Shown in pieces: positions 24,855-31,830 of a stretch of 38,684 nucleotides of DNA (position 1 is the stretch's first letter; the number at the start of each line of letters is the position of its first letter). The position numbers and the translations under genes were made by a program. Source of the stretch: an uncultured Christensenella sp. (GTDB lineage: Bacteria; Bacillota; Clostridia; Christensenellales; UBA1242); the NCBI GenBank assembly GCA_910586385.1, contig CAJUGX010000007.1, positions 1 through 38,684 of the forward strand. Direction: 5' to 3'. The notes below the pieces were generated by a model. That model ran no database searches. It was not told the origin of the DNA and saw nothing but the letters and a program-made list of their open reading frames with translations.

Positions 24855-26093
24855 ATGAGTAAAGTAGATACAAAATTGTATGAAGTTTTGAAAGAGAGAG
24901 GGCTTTTGTACCAATGTACTGATGAAGAAGCTCTCAAAAAAATGCTTGAAAGCGGAGTGCCAATCACTTTGTACGAAGGCACAGACCCAACAGCAGACAG
25001 TTTGCATATTGGACACTGCGTCCCATATTGTATTTTGAGAAGATTTCAAAAGGCGGGGCACAAGGTTTTGCTTTTGATGGGAGGTGCAACTGCTTGTGTT
25101 GGCGACCCATCTGGAAGACAAGAACTCCGCAAGATGATGACAAAAGAGCAAATCGCAGAAAACATTGAGAAAATCAAAAACACTCTCAAAGTCTTTTTGG
25201 ATTTTGACGGCGACAATCCTGCTGTCATTGTCAACAACGCTGATTGGTTTAAGGATTATAGTTATATTGATTTCATGCGTGAGATAGGCGTGCATTTCAA
25301 TGTCAACAAAATGCTTTCAAGCGAGATTTATGCAAACAGAATTGAAGAAGGTGGATTGACTTTCTTTGAAATGGGTTATATGCTTATGCAAGCTTTTGAC
25401 TTTGTTCATCTCAACAGAAGCCACGGTTGCACACTTCAATATGGTGGCGGCGACCAATGGGGAAACATTGTCGCTGGGGTCGAACTTCAGAGAAAACTCA
25501 ACTTTGCAAACGGGACAAACATAAATCTCATTGGTGCGACAAACCCTCTTCTTCTGACACCAGAAGGCAAGAAGATGGGCAAGACTGAGCGCGGTGCAAT
25601 CTGGATTGACAAAGACAAGATTTCAGCATATGATTTCTATCAAGGCGTTTACCAAACACCAGACGCTTGCGTTGAGATGATGTTTGCACTCTTCACTGAT
25701 GTGGCTATGGCAGAAGTGAGAGAGATGATAAAAACCGACATTGTTGCTGCAAAGAAGAGATTGTCATTTGAAGTGACAAAGTTTGTCCGTGGAGAGGAAG
25801 ATGCAATCCTCGCACAAAGCATGAGTGAAAACCTCTTTGCAAACGGCGGAGATGACGCTCCAATCATGGAAGTTGCAAAAGCGGAATTTCCTATGGGTAT
25901 TTGTGATTTGTTGTTTAAGACAAACATCGCTCCATCAAAGAGCGAAGGCAGAAGACTTGTTCAAGGCGGAGCAATTACTTTCAAAAATGAGAAAGTTTCT
26001 GACTTCAATCTTCAAATTTCAGCAGATGACATTGGTGATGGCGCATTGCTCAAGAAAGGAAAGAAAGTTTTCATCAAAGTGAAATTGGCGTAA
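24855..26093 (+). CDS. tyrS: Tyrosyl-tRNA synthetase TyrS
   Basis: Class I aminoacyl-tRNA synthetase charging tRNA-Tyr. 412 residues. HIGH is exact at 51-54, with GTDPTADSLHIG and MGGATACVGDPSG. GGGDQWGNIVAG makes up the tyrosine pocket. The KMSKS loop is KMGKT at 240-244, a known TyrS variant (KFGKT in Bacillus). An S4 RNA-binding domain is at the C-terminus (APSKSEGRRLVQGGAI). It is the last gene of the T-box operon, whose specifier is a Tyr codon, a consistent match. It converges on the Xre gene with only 1 nt between the stops and no terminator, so the two transcripts must overlap. Confidence 0.97.
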   Translation: MSKVDTKLYEVLKERGLLYQCTDEEALKKMLESGVPITLYEGTDPTADSLHIGHCVPYCILRRFQKAGHKVLLLMGGATACVGDPSGRQELRKMMTKEQIAENIEKIKNTLKVFLDFDGDNPAVIVNNADWFKDYSYIDFMREIGVHFNVNKMLSSEIYANRIEEGGLTFFEMGYMLMQAFDFVHLNRSHGCTLQYGGGDQWGNIVAGVELQRKLNFANGTNINLIGATNPLLLTPEGKKMGKTERGAIWIDKDKISAYDFYQGVYQTPDACVEMMFALFTDVAMAEVREMIKTDIVAAKKRLSFEVTKFVRGEEDAILAQSMSENLFANGGDDAPIMEVAKAEFPMGICDLLFKTNIAPSKSEGRRLVQGGAITFKNEKVSDFNLQISADDIGDGALLKKGKKVFIKVKLA

Positions 26094-26094
26094 A

Positions 26095-26328
26095 TTAAAA
26101 AAGAAATTCCACGTCAAAAAATTCTTCAAAAGAAACGCCGACAACATCCAAGACTTTTAAGAGGGTGTGAGTGCGATATCTTGTTTGACCACTTAGGATT
26201 TTGCAAATATATGAAGGGGAAACACCACAACGCTCAGCAAACTTTGCTTGCGTCAGGTGTTCCTTTTTTATGTAATCTTCAATAAGATGAGGATGAGTAG
26301 TTATCTTGATATGTTGCTTTATTCTCAT
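26095..26328 (-). CDS. Xre-family HTH regulator, 77 residues
   Basis: A single HTH_3 (Cro/C1-type) domain: LTQAKFAERCGVSPSYICKILSGQTRYRTHTLLKVLDVVG covers the five helices with the recognition helix SPSYICKIL. A 12-nt gap separates AAGGAG from the ATG, longer than usual. It diverges from the second Xre gene, with three matching palindromes between them (26349-26418), one inside its own promoter. It is likely an autoregulated repressor. Its 3' end abuts tyrS tail to tail. Confidence 0.85.
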   Translation of the reverse strand: MRIKQHIKITTHPHLIEDYIKKEHLTQAKFAERCGVSPSYICKILSGQTRYRTHTLLKVLDVVGVSFEEFFDVEFLF

Positions 26329-26348
26329 ATTTATGTTATACTCCTTTC

Positions 26349-26418
26349 AAACCGAATGGTATGAATAGTATATTCAAACCAATTGGTTTGAGTCAAGTAT
26401 TTTTACAACCAAATGGTT
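26349..26418. promoter_or_regulatory. Three operator palindromes between divergent Xre genes
   Basis: Three copies of AACC-(4)-GGT(T): O1 AACCGAATGGT (26350-26360); O2 TCAAACCAATTGGTTTGA (26374-26391), a perfect 18-bp palindrome; O3 AACCAAATGGTT (26407-26418). Their centres are about 27 and 30 bp apart, close to three helical turns. O2 sits in the spacer of the leftward promoter, O1 just downstream of its -10, and O3 overlaps the rightward -10. Confidence 0.8.
26367..26396 (-). promoter_or_regulatory. Leftward promoter of the minus-strand Xre gene
   Basis: Minus strand TTGACT (26396-26391), 18-nt spacer filled by O2, TATACT (26372-26367). Confidence 0.7.
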
Positions 26419-26423
26419 ATAAT
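26418..26423 (+). promoter_or_regulatory. Rightward -10 of the Xre-yigZ operon
   Basis: TATAAT at 26418-26423, touching operator O3. I see no good -35 at 16-18 nt, so this promoter may be weak or need an activator. Confidence 0.5.
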
Positions 26424-26448
26424 TTTCATATAAAGAGAGGATTTTTAT

Positions 26449-26652
26449 ATGAAAATTTTTGCAGAGAGACTTAAAGAACTGAGAATGGAAGAGGATTTGT
26501 CCTTAGATAAACTTGGCGAGGCAATCGGTGTAAGTGGTGTAGCCATTGGGCGTTGGGAAAGATGTGAGAGAATTCCAAACATTGAAAATTTGGTTGCGCT
26601 TGCTGTTTATTTCAAAGTCAGAACTGACTATTTGGTTGGCCTGGAAGATTAA
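26449..26652 (+). CDS. Xre-family HTH regulator, 67 residues
   Basis: A compact Cro/C1-type HTH protein. FAERLKELRMEEDLSLDKLGEAIGVSGVAIGRWERCERIPNIENLVALAVYFKVRTDYLVG matches the small Firmicute repressors, with the typical Y-L-x-G end. AGAGAGG is the ribosome site. Its stop lies 9 nt before the GTG of the next gene, which makes it the head of an operon with yigZ-like, deoxyribosyltransferase-like and perhaps recX genes. It probably competes with the divergent Xre protein for the shared operators. Confidence 0.88.
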   Translation: MKIFAERLKELRMEEDLSLDKLGEAIGVSGVAIGRWERCERIPNIENLVALAVYFKVRTDYLVGLED

Positions 26653-26661
26653 GAGGTTTTT

Positions 26662-27018
26662 GTGGCAGATTTTGTGAACAGTGTTGAGATAGTGGAAAAG
26701 AAATCGAGATTCATCGGTTTTCTCTATCATTGCAAAACCGCACAAGATGTGCAAGATGCTTTGAATGAGTTGAAGGCAGAGCACAAAAAGGCGACGCACA
26801 TTTGTTATGCTTATTCCCTTTCAAATCCATTTTTGGAAAAGGCTGTCGATGATGGTGAGCCAGGTGGCACTGCCGGTAGACCAATTTTGTCTGTCATTCA
26901 GAAAAAAGGTGTCCGTGACGCTTGTGTGTTTGTTGTCAGATATTTTGGTGGAATCAAACTGGGCGCTGGCGGACTTGTCAGAATGTATACAAAAACAACT
27001 AGCGAGGTGTTGAAATGA
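26662..27018 (+). CDS. Short YigZ/IMPACT-family protein (UPF0029 domain only)
   Basis: 118 residues starting at GTG 26662 after AAGAGG. It contains the UPF0029 (IMPACT N-terminal) domain: KKSRFIGFLYHCKT, ATHICYAYSL, DDGEPGGTAGRPIL and VVRYFGGIKLGAGGLVRMY. Bacterial YigZ is usually about 200-215 residues with a C-terminal DUF1949 ferredoxin-like domain. Here the protein ends right after the first domain, and its stop overlaps the ATG of the next gene (ATGA). The family is linked to translation stress in other organisms; the bacterial function is not settled. The conserved core is intact, so it is probably a shortened functional form. Confidence 0.85.
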   Translation: MADFVNSVEIVEKKSRFIGFLYHCKTAQDVQDALNELKAEHKKATHICYAYSLSNPFLEKAVDDGEPGGTAGRPILSVIQKKGVRDACVFVVRYFGGIKLGAGGLVRMYTKTTSEVLK

Positions 27019-27311
27019 AAACAATCACAATTTGCGGAAGCATGAAGTTTCAAGATGAAATGACAAAAATTGCTTGGAAGTTGGAAACTGAAAAAGGTTT
27101 TTGTGTGTTTCAACCAATCTTGGCAATTGAGGGCGAAGAGTTGACTGCGGAAGGATGTGAAAACATCAAGGCTGCACATTTTCAAAAGATTGACCTTTCG
27201 GATGCGATTTATGTTGTCAATGTCGGCGGATATATCGGAAGTTCGACAAGGGGCGAAATTGAGTATGCCCGCGCTCACGGCAAAGAAGTGATTTTTCATG
27301 AGAACGTGTAG
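27015..27311 (+). CDS. Nucleoside 2-deoxyribosyltransferase-like protein (DUF4406-like)
   Basis: 98 residues. TITICGSMKFQDEM at the N-terminus and IYVVNVGGYIGSSTRGEIEYARAHGKEVIF at the C-terminus are the pattern of the nucleoside 2-deoxyribosyltransferase fold (G-S-M/I start, then G-x-S-x-G-x-x-E-I-x-x-A). This short form has the catalytic-type Glu in GEIEYA. It may hydrolyse or exchange a nucleotide base. Its start overlaps the yigZ-like stop, and recX begins 9 nt after its end. Confidence 0.8.
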   Translation: MKTITICGSMKFQDEMTKIAWKLETEKGFCVFQPILAIEGEELTAEGCENIKAAHFQKIDLSDAIYVVNVGGYIGSSTRGEIEYARAHGKEVIFHENV

Positions 27312-27320
27312 GAGAGGTCG

Positions 27321-27956
27321 ATGGTTGTCACAAAAATAAAACAAATTGGAAGGACAAACAGATACCATGTTTATGTCGATGACGAGTGGTCTGGCATTTT
27401 TATGGATGTCACTCTTGCCACTTACAAAATCAAAACTGGTGGGCAGTTTGATGAAGACGAGTTTCGGGTAATCAAGGAAGAAAACGATGCCCGTGTCTCT
27501 TTTGATATGGCAACTTCTTATATGGAGAAATATGTCACCAGCGAGAAGGGGATAAGGGACTATCTCAAGAAGAAAGGCTTTGACGAAAAGACAGTCTCAA
27601 AGGCAGTTGAAAAACTGAAAGAATATGGCTTTGTCGATGATGAGAAATTTGCCAAGAATTATTTTGAAAGTATGTCATCTGGCAAGGGCAAAAGAGCAAT
27701 TGCAACAAAGCTTAGACAGAAAGGAATTTCTAAAGAAATTGTCGAGAATTTGATTGAAAATGTCGATGATGAAGAGCAACTTGAAACCGCAAAAAAACTT
27801 GCTGAAAAATTCGTCAAAAATCGTGCGCAGTCGGCAAATTTACGACAAAAGTGCCTTGCCCATCTTGTCTACAAAGGGTATGATTATAGCGTGGCACAAA
27901 AAGCAACGCTGTCCGCTTTGCAGTCTTTTGAGAGTGAAACTGATGACTGGTTTTGA
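27321..27956 (+). CDS. recX: Regulatory protein RecX
   Basis: Binds RecA filaments and modulates recombination. 211 residues made of three-helix repeats, with family marks DMATSYMEKYVTSEKGIRDYLKKKGF, VEKLKEYGFVDDEKFAKNYFES, GKRAIATKLRQKGI and LAHLVYKGYDYSVAQKA. AGGAGAGG precedes the ATG. It closes the operon and is followed by a hairpin at 27996-28026. recA is not in the window. Confidence 0.93.
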   Translation: MVVTKIKQIGRTNRYHVYVDDEWSGIFMDVTLATYKIKTGGQFDEDEFRVIKEENDARVSFDMATSYMEKYVTSEKGIRDYLKKKGFDEKTVSKAVEKLKEYGFVDDEKFAKNYFESMSSGKGKRAIATKLRQKGISKEIVENLIENVDDEEQLETAKKLAEKFVKNRAQSANLRQKCLAHLVYKGYDYSVAQKATLSALQSFESETDDWF

Positions 27957-27995
27957 TTCTCAAAAAAGCGGAGTTTACTACATAATGATTTTTAT

Positions 27996-28026
27996 GCCAC
28001 TAGAGAATATCTTTTGTGGCTTTTTT
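27996..28026 (+). terminator. Terminator after recX
   Basis: GCCAC (27996-28000) and GTGGC (28016-28020) close a 15-nt loop that can pair further inside; T6 follows. Confidence 0.65.
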
Positions 28027-28104
28027 CTTGCAAAAGTATAAAAATTTTATATTTTCTCAACCTATTTGAAAGGTATAAAATTTTGCCGAACAGGAGATAT
28101 TTTT

Positions 28105-28371
28105 ATGAAGAAAAGTGTTTTTCGTGGGACTCTCAAAAGGGTGAAAAGTATTGAAGAAAGTTGGGGGACATTGGAGGAGTTTGTCGTTTTCTCAACCTTT
28201 GGCACGGAAAAACATACACTGAAAATGGAAGAGGATTTTTCTGCTTTTGAGGGGCTTGAAAAGGTGTATGAGTCTTTGAGTGACTTGGAGCAGGCAGACC
28301 TTCTTGACTTTGAGAAAAAGTGCGAGGAATATGGAAAGTTCAGTAAAAAGAGGAGACATATATTTTGCTGA
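28105..28371 (+). CDS. Small acidic protein overlapping mazF; candidate antitoxin
   Basis: 88 residues from the ATG at 28105, with AGGAGA 7 nt upstream and a TATAAAAT box at 28074-28081. A beta-like start (VFRGTLKRVKSIEESWGTLEEFVVFSTFG) leads to a helical acidic end (LEKVYESLSDLEQADLLDFEKKCEEYG). It is not a CopG/ribbon-helix-helix MazE of the NdoAI type, and I do not recognise the family. Its last 41 nt overlap the first 41 nt of the mazF-like gene in another frame. Position, size and acidity fit an antitoxin, but the role is inferred. Confidence 0.65.
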   Translation: MKKSVFRGTLKRVKSIEESWGTLEEFVVFSTFGTEKHTLKMEEDFSAFEGLEKVYESLSDLEQADLLDFEKKCEEYGKFSKKRRHIFC

Positions 28372-28684
28372 CCTCAGTCCTGTCGTTGGGAGTGAGCAGG
28401 GTGGAGTACGCCCTGTGCTTGTCATCCAAAACGATGTTGGAAACAAATATTCTCCAACGGTGATTGTGTCGGCAATCACAAGTCAACTCGCAAAAGCAAA
28501 ACTGCCAACTCACATCGAACTTTCTTCTGAGGATTATCACCTGCCGAAAAACTCGGTTGTTCTTCTTGAGCAAATTCGCACGCTTGACAAGAGGCGCCTC
28601 AAAGAAAAAATTACGGTGATTGACGAGCGTAAAATGAAAGAAATAAATCGTGCACTTCTCATTTCGCTCGGCTTTGTAAGCTGA
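28331..28684 (+). CDS. MazF/PemK-family mRNA interferase (EndoA-like)
   Basis: A sequence-specific endoribonuclease toxin of 117 residues, the usual size. KRGDIYFADLSPVVGSEQGGVRPVLVIQND is the SH3-like PemK core, with the catalytic Arg in GGVRPV. It continues with TVIVSAITSQ (Ser/Thr catalytic region), THIEL, NSVVLLEQIRTLDKRRL and a C-terminal helix. This resembles Bacillus NdoA closely by eye. The start at 28331 is internal to the preceding gene. GAGGA lies only 3 nt before it, a poor spacing, so translation is probably coupled. Confidence 0.93.
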   Translation: MESSVKRGDIYFADLSPVVGSEQGGVRPVLVIQNDVGNKYSPTVIVSAITSQLAKAKLPTHIELSSEDYHLPKNSVVLLEQIRTLDKRRLKEKITVIDERKMKEINRALLISLGFVS

Positions 28685-28723
28685 TTTATCGCGGTTTTTT
28701 GACCTAAAATTGAAACAAAAGGC

Positions 28724-28752
28724 TTTACTTTTTGATTGTGGTGTGATAAAAT
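28724..28752 (+). promoter_or_regulatory. rpoZ promoter
   Basis: TTTACT (28724-28729), 17-nt spacer, TAAAAT (28747-28752) with extended TGA. Confidence 0.7.
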
Positions 28753-28784
28753 AAGCACAGATAAATTTTAGGAGACAAAAAATT

Positions 28785-28988
28785 ATGATGATTGAACCAC
28801 CTATTGACGACCTTGAAAAGCTTGCTGGAGGCAACAAATATGTGCTTTCCATCATTGCTTCAAAAAGAGCAAAGGAAATCGAAACCACAAGAAGAACAGA
28901 ACTTGCAACCGCTGACAAAAAGTCTATCAGCATTGCCCTTGATGAAATCATTGAAGGTAAAGTTGAACCAAGCGACTTAAACGATTGA
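28785..28988 (+). CDS. rpoZ: RNA polymerase omega subunit RpoZ
   Basis: 67 residues. PPIDDLEKLAGGNKYVLSIIASKRAKEI is the conserved omega core (helix binding the beta-prime C-terminus), and KKSISIALDEIIEGKV is the second conserved helix. TAGGAGAC precedes the start; a second in-frame ATG follows at once (28788). The next gene is priA, the usual Bacillota neighbour. The coaBC gene often found between them, and the gmk gene often found before rpoZ, are absent here. Confidence 0.93.
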   Translation: MMIEPPIDDLEKLAGGNKYVLSIIASKRAKEIETTRRTELATADKKSISIALDEIIEGKVEPSDLND

Positions 28989-29014
28989 TTTGGCAAAATG
29001 TTTTGTGTTATAAT
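28985..29014 (+). promoter_or_regulatory. priA promoter, placed inside the rpoZ terminator
   Basis: TTGATT (28985-28990) overlaps the rpoZ stop codon; 18-nt spacer; TATAAT (29009-29014) with extended TGT. The predicted start near 29021 lies in the loop of the following hairpin. Confidence 0.65.
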
Positions 29015-29042
29015 TCTACTGCGAGAAGCGGTAGAATTTTTT
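29013..29042 (+). terminator. Terminator after rpoZ
   Basis: ATTCTAC (29013-29019) pairs with GTAGAAT (29031-29037); T7 follows. It shares bases with the priA -10 box. Confidence 0.75.
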
Positions 29043-29061
29043 ATTGCTTGAAAAGGTGAAG

Positions 29062-31233
29062 ATGTTTGCAAAAATAATCATTGATCAAGACGCAAAGGCT
29101 TTGGACAAAGTCTTTGAATATAAGGTGCCACAAGATATGTCGGTGGAAGTTGGAGAAAGGGTGTTTGTGCCTTTTGGCAATCGCAATCTCCAAGGTTTTA
29201 TTGTCGGCATCAGCGACGCTTGTGAATATGATGAAAGCAAAGTTAAAGAAATTGCAAACAAGATCGAAGATTTTGCTGTGATAAAAAAAGAAATGCTTGC
29301 ACTTATGCTTCACATGGCTGACAAACTTCATCTGAAACTTGCCAGCATTTTGAGGCTCTTTTTGCCAAGCGAGATGAGGACTGACAAAGTCAAAGAACTC
29401 GTGGCAAAGACGGTCACTCTTGCCGACAGCTTTGAGATGCCTTCTGCGAGGGCTGCAAAGCAGATTGAAATCGTTGAATATTTGAAGGAAAGTGGCGAGC
29501 AAAAACTCTCAGATATGTCGGAGATGTTTTCTTATTCTGTCATCTCTGGGATGGTCAAGAAAGGGATTTTGACAATGGGCACTCAGCAGGTTTTGAGAAG
29601 CCCGGTTTTTGATGCGATAAAGGACAACACAAGGGTGCTTACGCCACTGCAAAAAAGAGCGGTGGACACAATCAGTGAAAACAAGACTTATCTCTTGCAT
29701 GGAGTGACTGGAAGCGGAAAGACTGAAGTCTATATGAATTTGATTGAGAGGCAACTCTCACTTGGAAAAACTGCGTTGATGCTTGTGCCAGAGATTTCGC
29801 TCACTCCTCAAGTGCTTGCAAATTTCAAGGCTCGTTTCGGAGAGAATGTTGCACTCATTCACAGTGGACTTTCTGCTGGTGAAAGATTTGACGAGTGGAA
29901 GAGGATTTTCTTTGGACAAGCCAAGGTTGTTGTGGGGGCGAGATCTGCGATTTTCTGTCCGATTGAAAACTTGGGTATCATCATCATTGATGAGGAGCAT
30001 GAGCAGAGTTATGTTTCTGAAAGCAATCCTCGTTATGACACTCACATGGTTGCTGAATTTAGAAGAGCGTACAACGATTGTGCTTTGGTTTTTGGAAGTG
30101 CAACCCCTTCAATTGAGAGTTATGCAAAGGCGATTGATGGAGAGTATTCTTTGGTAGAAATGCCGGTGCGTGTCAACGGAATGGAAATGCCAAAGATTGT
30201 CGTGGTTGATATGCTTATGGAGATGAGGCAAGGGAACAATCAGATTTTTTCAATTCCGCTCATCTACGAACTTCGAGACATCATCGAAGCGAAAAAGCAA
30301 GCGATGATTTTCATAAACAGAAGAGGGTTCTCTTCTTTCCAAAGATGCAGACAATGTGGCTATGTCGCAAAGTGCACCGATTGTGATGTGTCGCTCGTTT
30401 ATCACAGATTTGAAGATAGGCTCAAGTGTCACTATTGCGGAAAGCGTTTTAAGGCTCTTGACATTTGTCCAAGTTGTGGAAGCAGGGATATCAAGCAAGG
30501 CGCAATCGGGACGGAGCGTGTGGTTGAAGAACTTCACAAACTTTTCCCAGAGGTGCGTGTGCTTCGCATGGATAACGACACTACTTCAAAAAAGAATGGG
30601 CACAGGGAAATCTTGAATGAGTTTAGAAACACCAAGCCTGCAATCCTTGTTGGGACTCAGATGATTGCAAAGGGACACGATTTTGAAGATGTGCTTCTTG
30701 TGGGGATTGTGGATGCGGATCAGAGCCTTTATCAGTCGGACTATCGAAGCATTGAGAGAACTTTCCAACTTATTACTCAGGTGTCTGGCAGAGCGGGGAG
30801 AAGTTCGAAACAAGGAAAAGTGATTTTGCAGACCTATAGTCCAAGACACTATGTCTACCGATTTGCGACCAATTATGACTATCAAGGTTTTTTCAAGAAA
30901 GAGGTAAATTTGCGAAAAGTGACAAACTTCCCTCCTTATGCGAGAATCATCAGAGTGCTTTTTACGCATGAGAATGAAAAATTGGTAGCAGAAGAATGCA
31001 AAGTGTGCTACAATAAAATCAAGCAAATTAAAGAAGAATATGCAAGTGAATTTGTTTATCTTGATGTGATGAAAGCACCACTAAACAAAATCAAAAATAA
31101 ATTCAGATATCAGATTATGATGAGAATTAAGCTTGAAAAAGCAGACGAAATAGAAAAGAAAGTTTTTGAAAGTGTTGACGAAAAATGCAGGTCGAGTGTG
31201 TTTTTTGAGATAAATCCAAATAATTTGAGTTAG
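29062..31233 (+). CDS. priA: Primosomal replication restart helicase PriA
   Basis: A 3'-5' SF2 DNA helicase that reloads the replisome at stalled forks. 723 residues from the ATG at 29062 (AAGGTGAAG ribosome site; a TTG at 29044 is less likely). An N-terminal 3'-DNA-binding domain comes first (IIIDQDAKALDKVFEYKVP). Walker A GVTGSGKT is at 214-221 and DEEH at 310-313. The zinc-binding insert follows with CRQCGYVAKCTDC, CHYCGKRF and CPSCGS, then motifs V and VI (GTQMIAKGHDFEDV, TQVSGRAGR). All expected features are present. Confidence 0.97.
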   Translation: MFAKIIIDQDAKALDKVFEYKVPQDMSVEVGERVFVPFGNRNLQGFIVGISDACEYDESKVKEIANKIEDFAVIKKEMLALMLHMADKLHLKLASILRLFLPSEMRTDKVKELVAKTVTLADSFEMPSARAAKQIEIVEYLKESGEQKLSDMSEMFSYSVISGMVKKGILTMGTQQVLRSPVFDAIKDNTRVLTPLQKRAVDTISENKTYLLHGVTGSGKTEVYMNLIERQLSLGKTALMLVPEISLTPQVLANFKARFGENVALIHSGLSAGERFDEWKRIFFGQAKVVVGARSAIFCPIENLGIIIIDEEHEQSYVSESNPRYDTHMVAEFRRAYNDCALVFGSATPSIESYAKAIDGEYSLVEMPVRVNGMEMPKIVVVDMLMEMRQGNNQIFSIPLIYELRDIIEAKKQAMIFINRRGFSSFQRCRQCGYVAKCTDCDVSLVYHRFEDRLKCHYCGKRFKALDICPSCGSRDIKQGAIGTERVVEELHKLFPEVRVLRMDNDTTSKKNGHREILNEFRNTKPAILVGTQMIAKGHDFEDVLLVGIVDADQSLYQSDYRSIERTFQLITQVSGRAGRSSKQGKVILQTYSPRHYVYRFATNYDYQGFFKKEVNLRKVTNFPPYARIIRVLFTHENEKLVAEECKVCYNKIKQIKEEYASEFVYLDVMKAPLNKIKNKFRYQIMMRIKLEKADEIEKKVFESVDEKCRSSVFFEINPNNLS

Positions 31234-31256
31234 CGAAAACGATTTTGGGAGAGAAA

Positions 31257-31799
31257 ATGGAAGAAATAAAATATTCTGGAAAAATAATTGAAGTTGTTCA
31301 GTTTAAGCATGGCGAAAAGATTTTTGAGAAGGCTCGCCGAAGCCCTGGTGTGAGAGCCTTGATTGTCTCTGGCGAAAAGGTTTTGCTTTCTAGGGAATAT
31401 CGACAAGAAGTTGATGGATATGACTTTAGGCTTCCTGGCGGGAAAGTTTTTGACAGATTGGATGATTTCAAAAAACACTTGGCGGAAGATTTGACAGATT
31501 ATGCGACTGAAGCGGTTGTCAAAGAAGTGAGAGAAGAAGTTGGATTGCTTGCAAAAAATCCGAAACTTTTGAAAGTCAGCAAGGCAGGTGCAACCGTTGA
31601 ATGGGATTTGTATTATTTCTTGATTTCTGATTTTGAAAAGAATAAAAACGGGCAAGAACTTGAAGACGGAGAAGACATATCTTTTGGTTGGTATAGTTTT
31701 GCAGAAGTGAAAGATATTTGTGTAAGTGGAAAAATGAAAGAAGACAGAAGCGTGGGTGTTTTGCTTGCTTACTTGATTGGGCAAGAGTCAAGGAAATAA
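31257..31799 (+). CDS. Nudix hydrolase with an expanded Nudix box
   Basis: 180 residues from the ATG at 31257 (GGAGAG site). The fold matches ADP-ribose-pyrophosphatase-like Nudix enzymes: VRALIVSGEKVLLSREYRQEV, LPGGK, then the catalytic helix KEVREEVGL. Between the GGK glycine and that helix there is an insertion of about 20 residues (VFDRLDDFKKHLAEDLTDYA). The standard G-x5-E-x7-R-E spacing is therefore lost, although the metal-binding E-E pair is kept. The substrate is unknown. It lies between priA and def, where this block usually has no such gene, and is followed by a phosphatase. Confidence 0.85.
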   Translation: MEEIKYSGKIIEVVQFKHGEKIFEKARRSPGVRALIVSGEKVLLSREYRQEVDGYDFRLPGGKVFDRLDDFKKHLAEDLTDYATEAVVKEVREEVGLLAKNPKLLKVSKAGATVEWDLYYFLISDFEKNKNGQELEDGEDISFGWYSFAEVKDICVSGKMKEDRSVGVLLAYLIGQESRK

Positions 31800-31830
31800 T
31801 TATAAAGCGAAGTGCAGAGGAGAAACTTGT

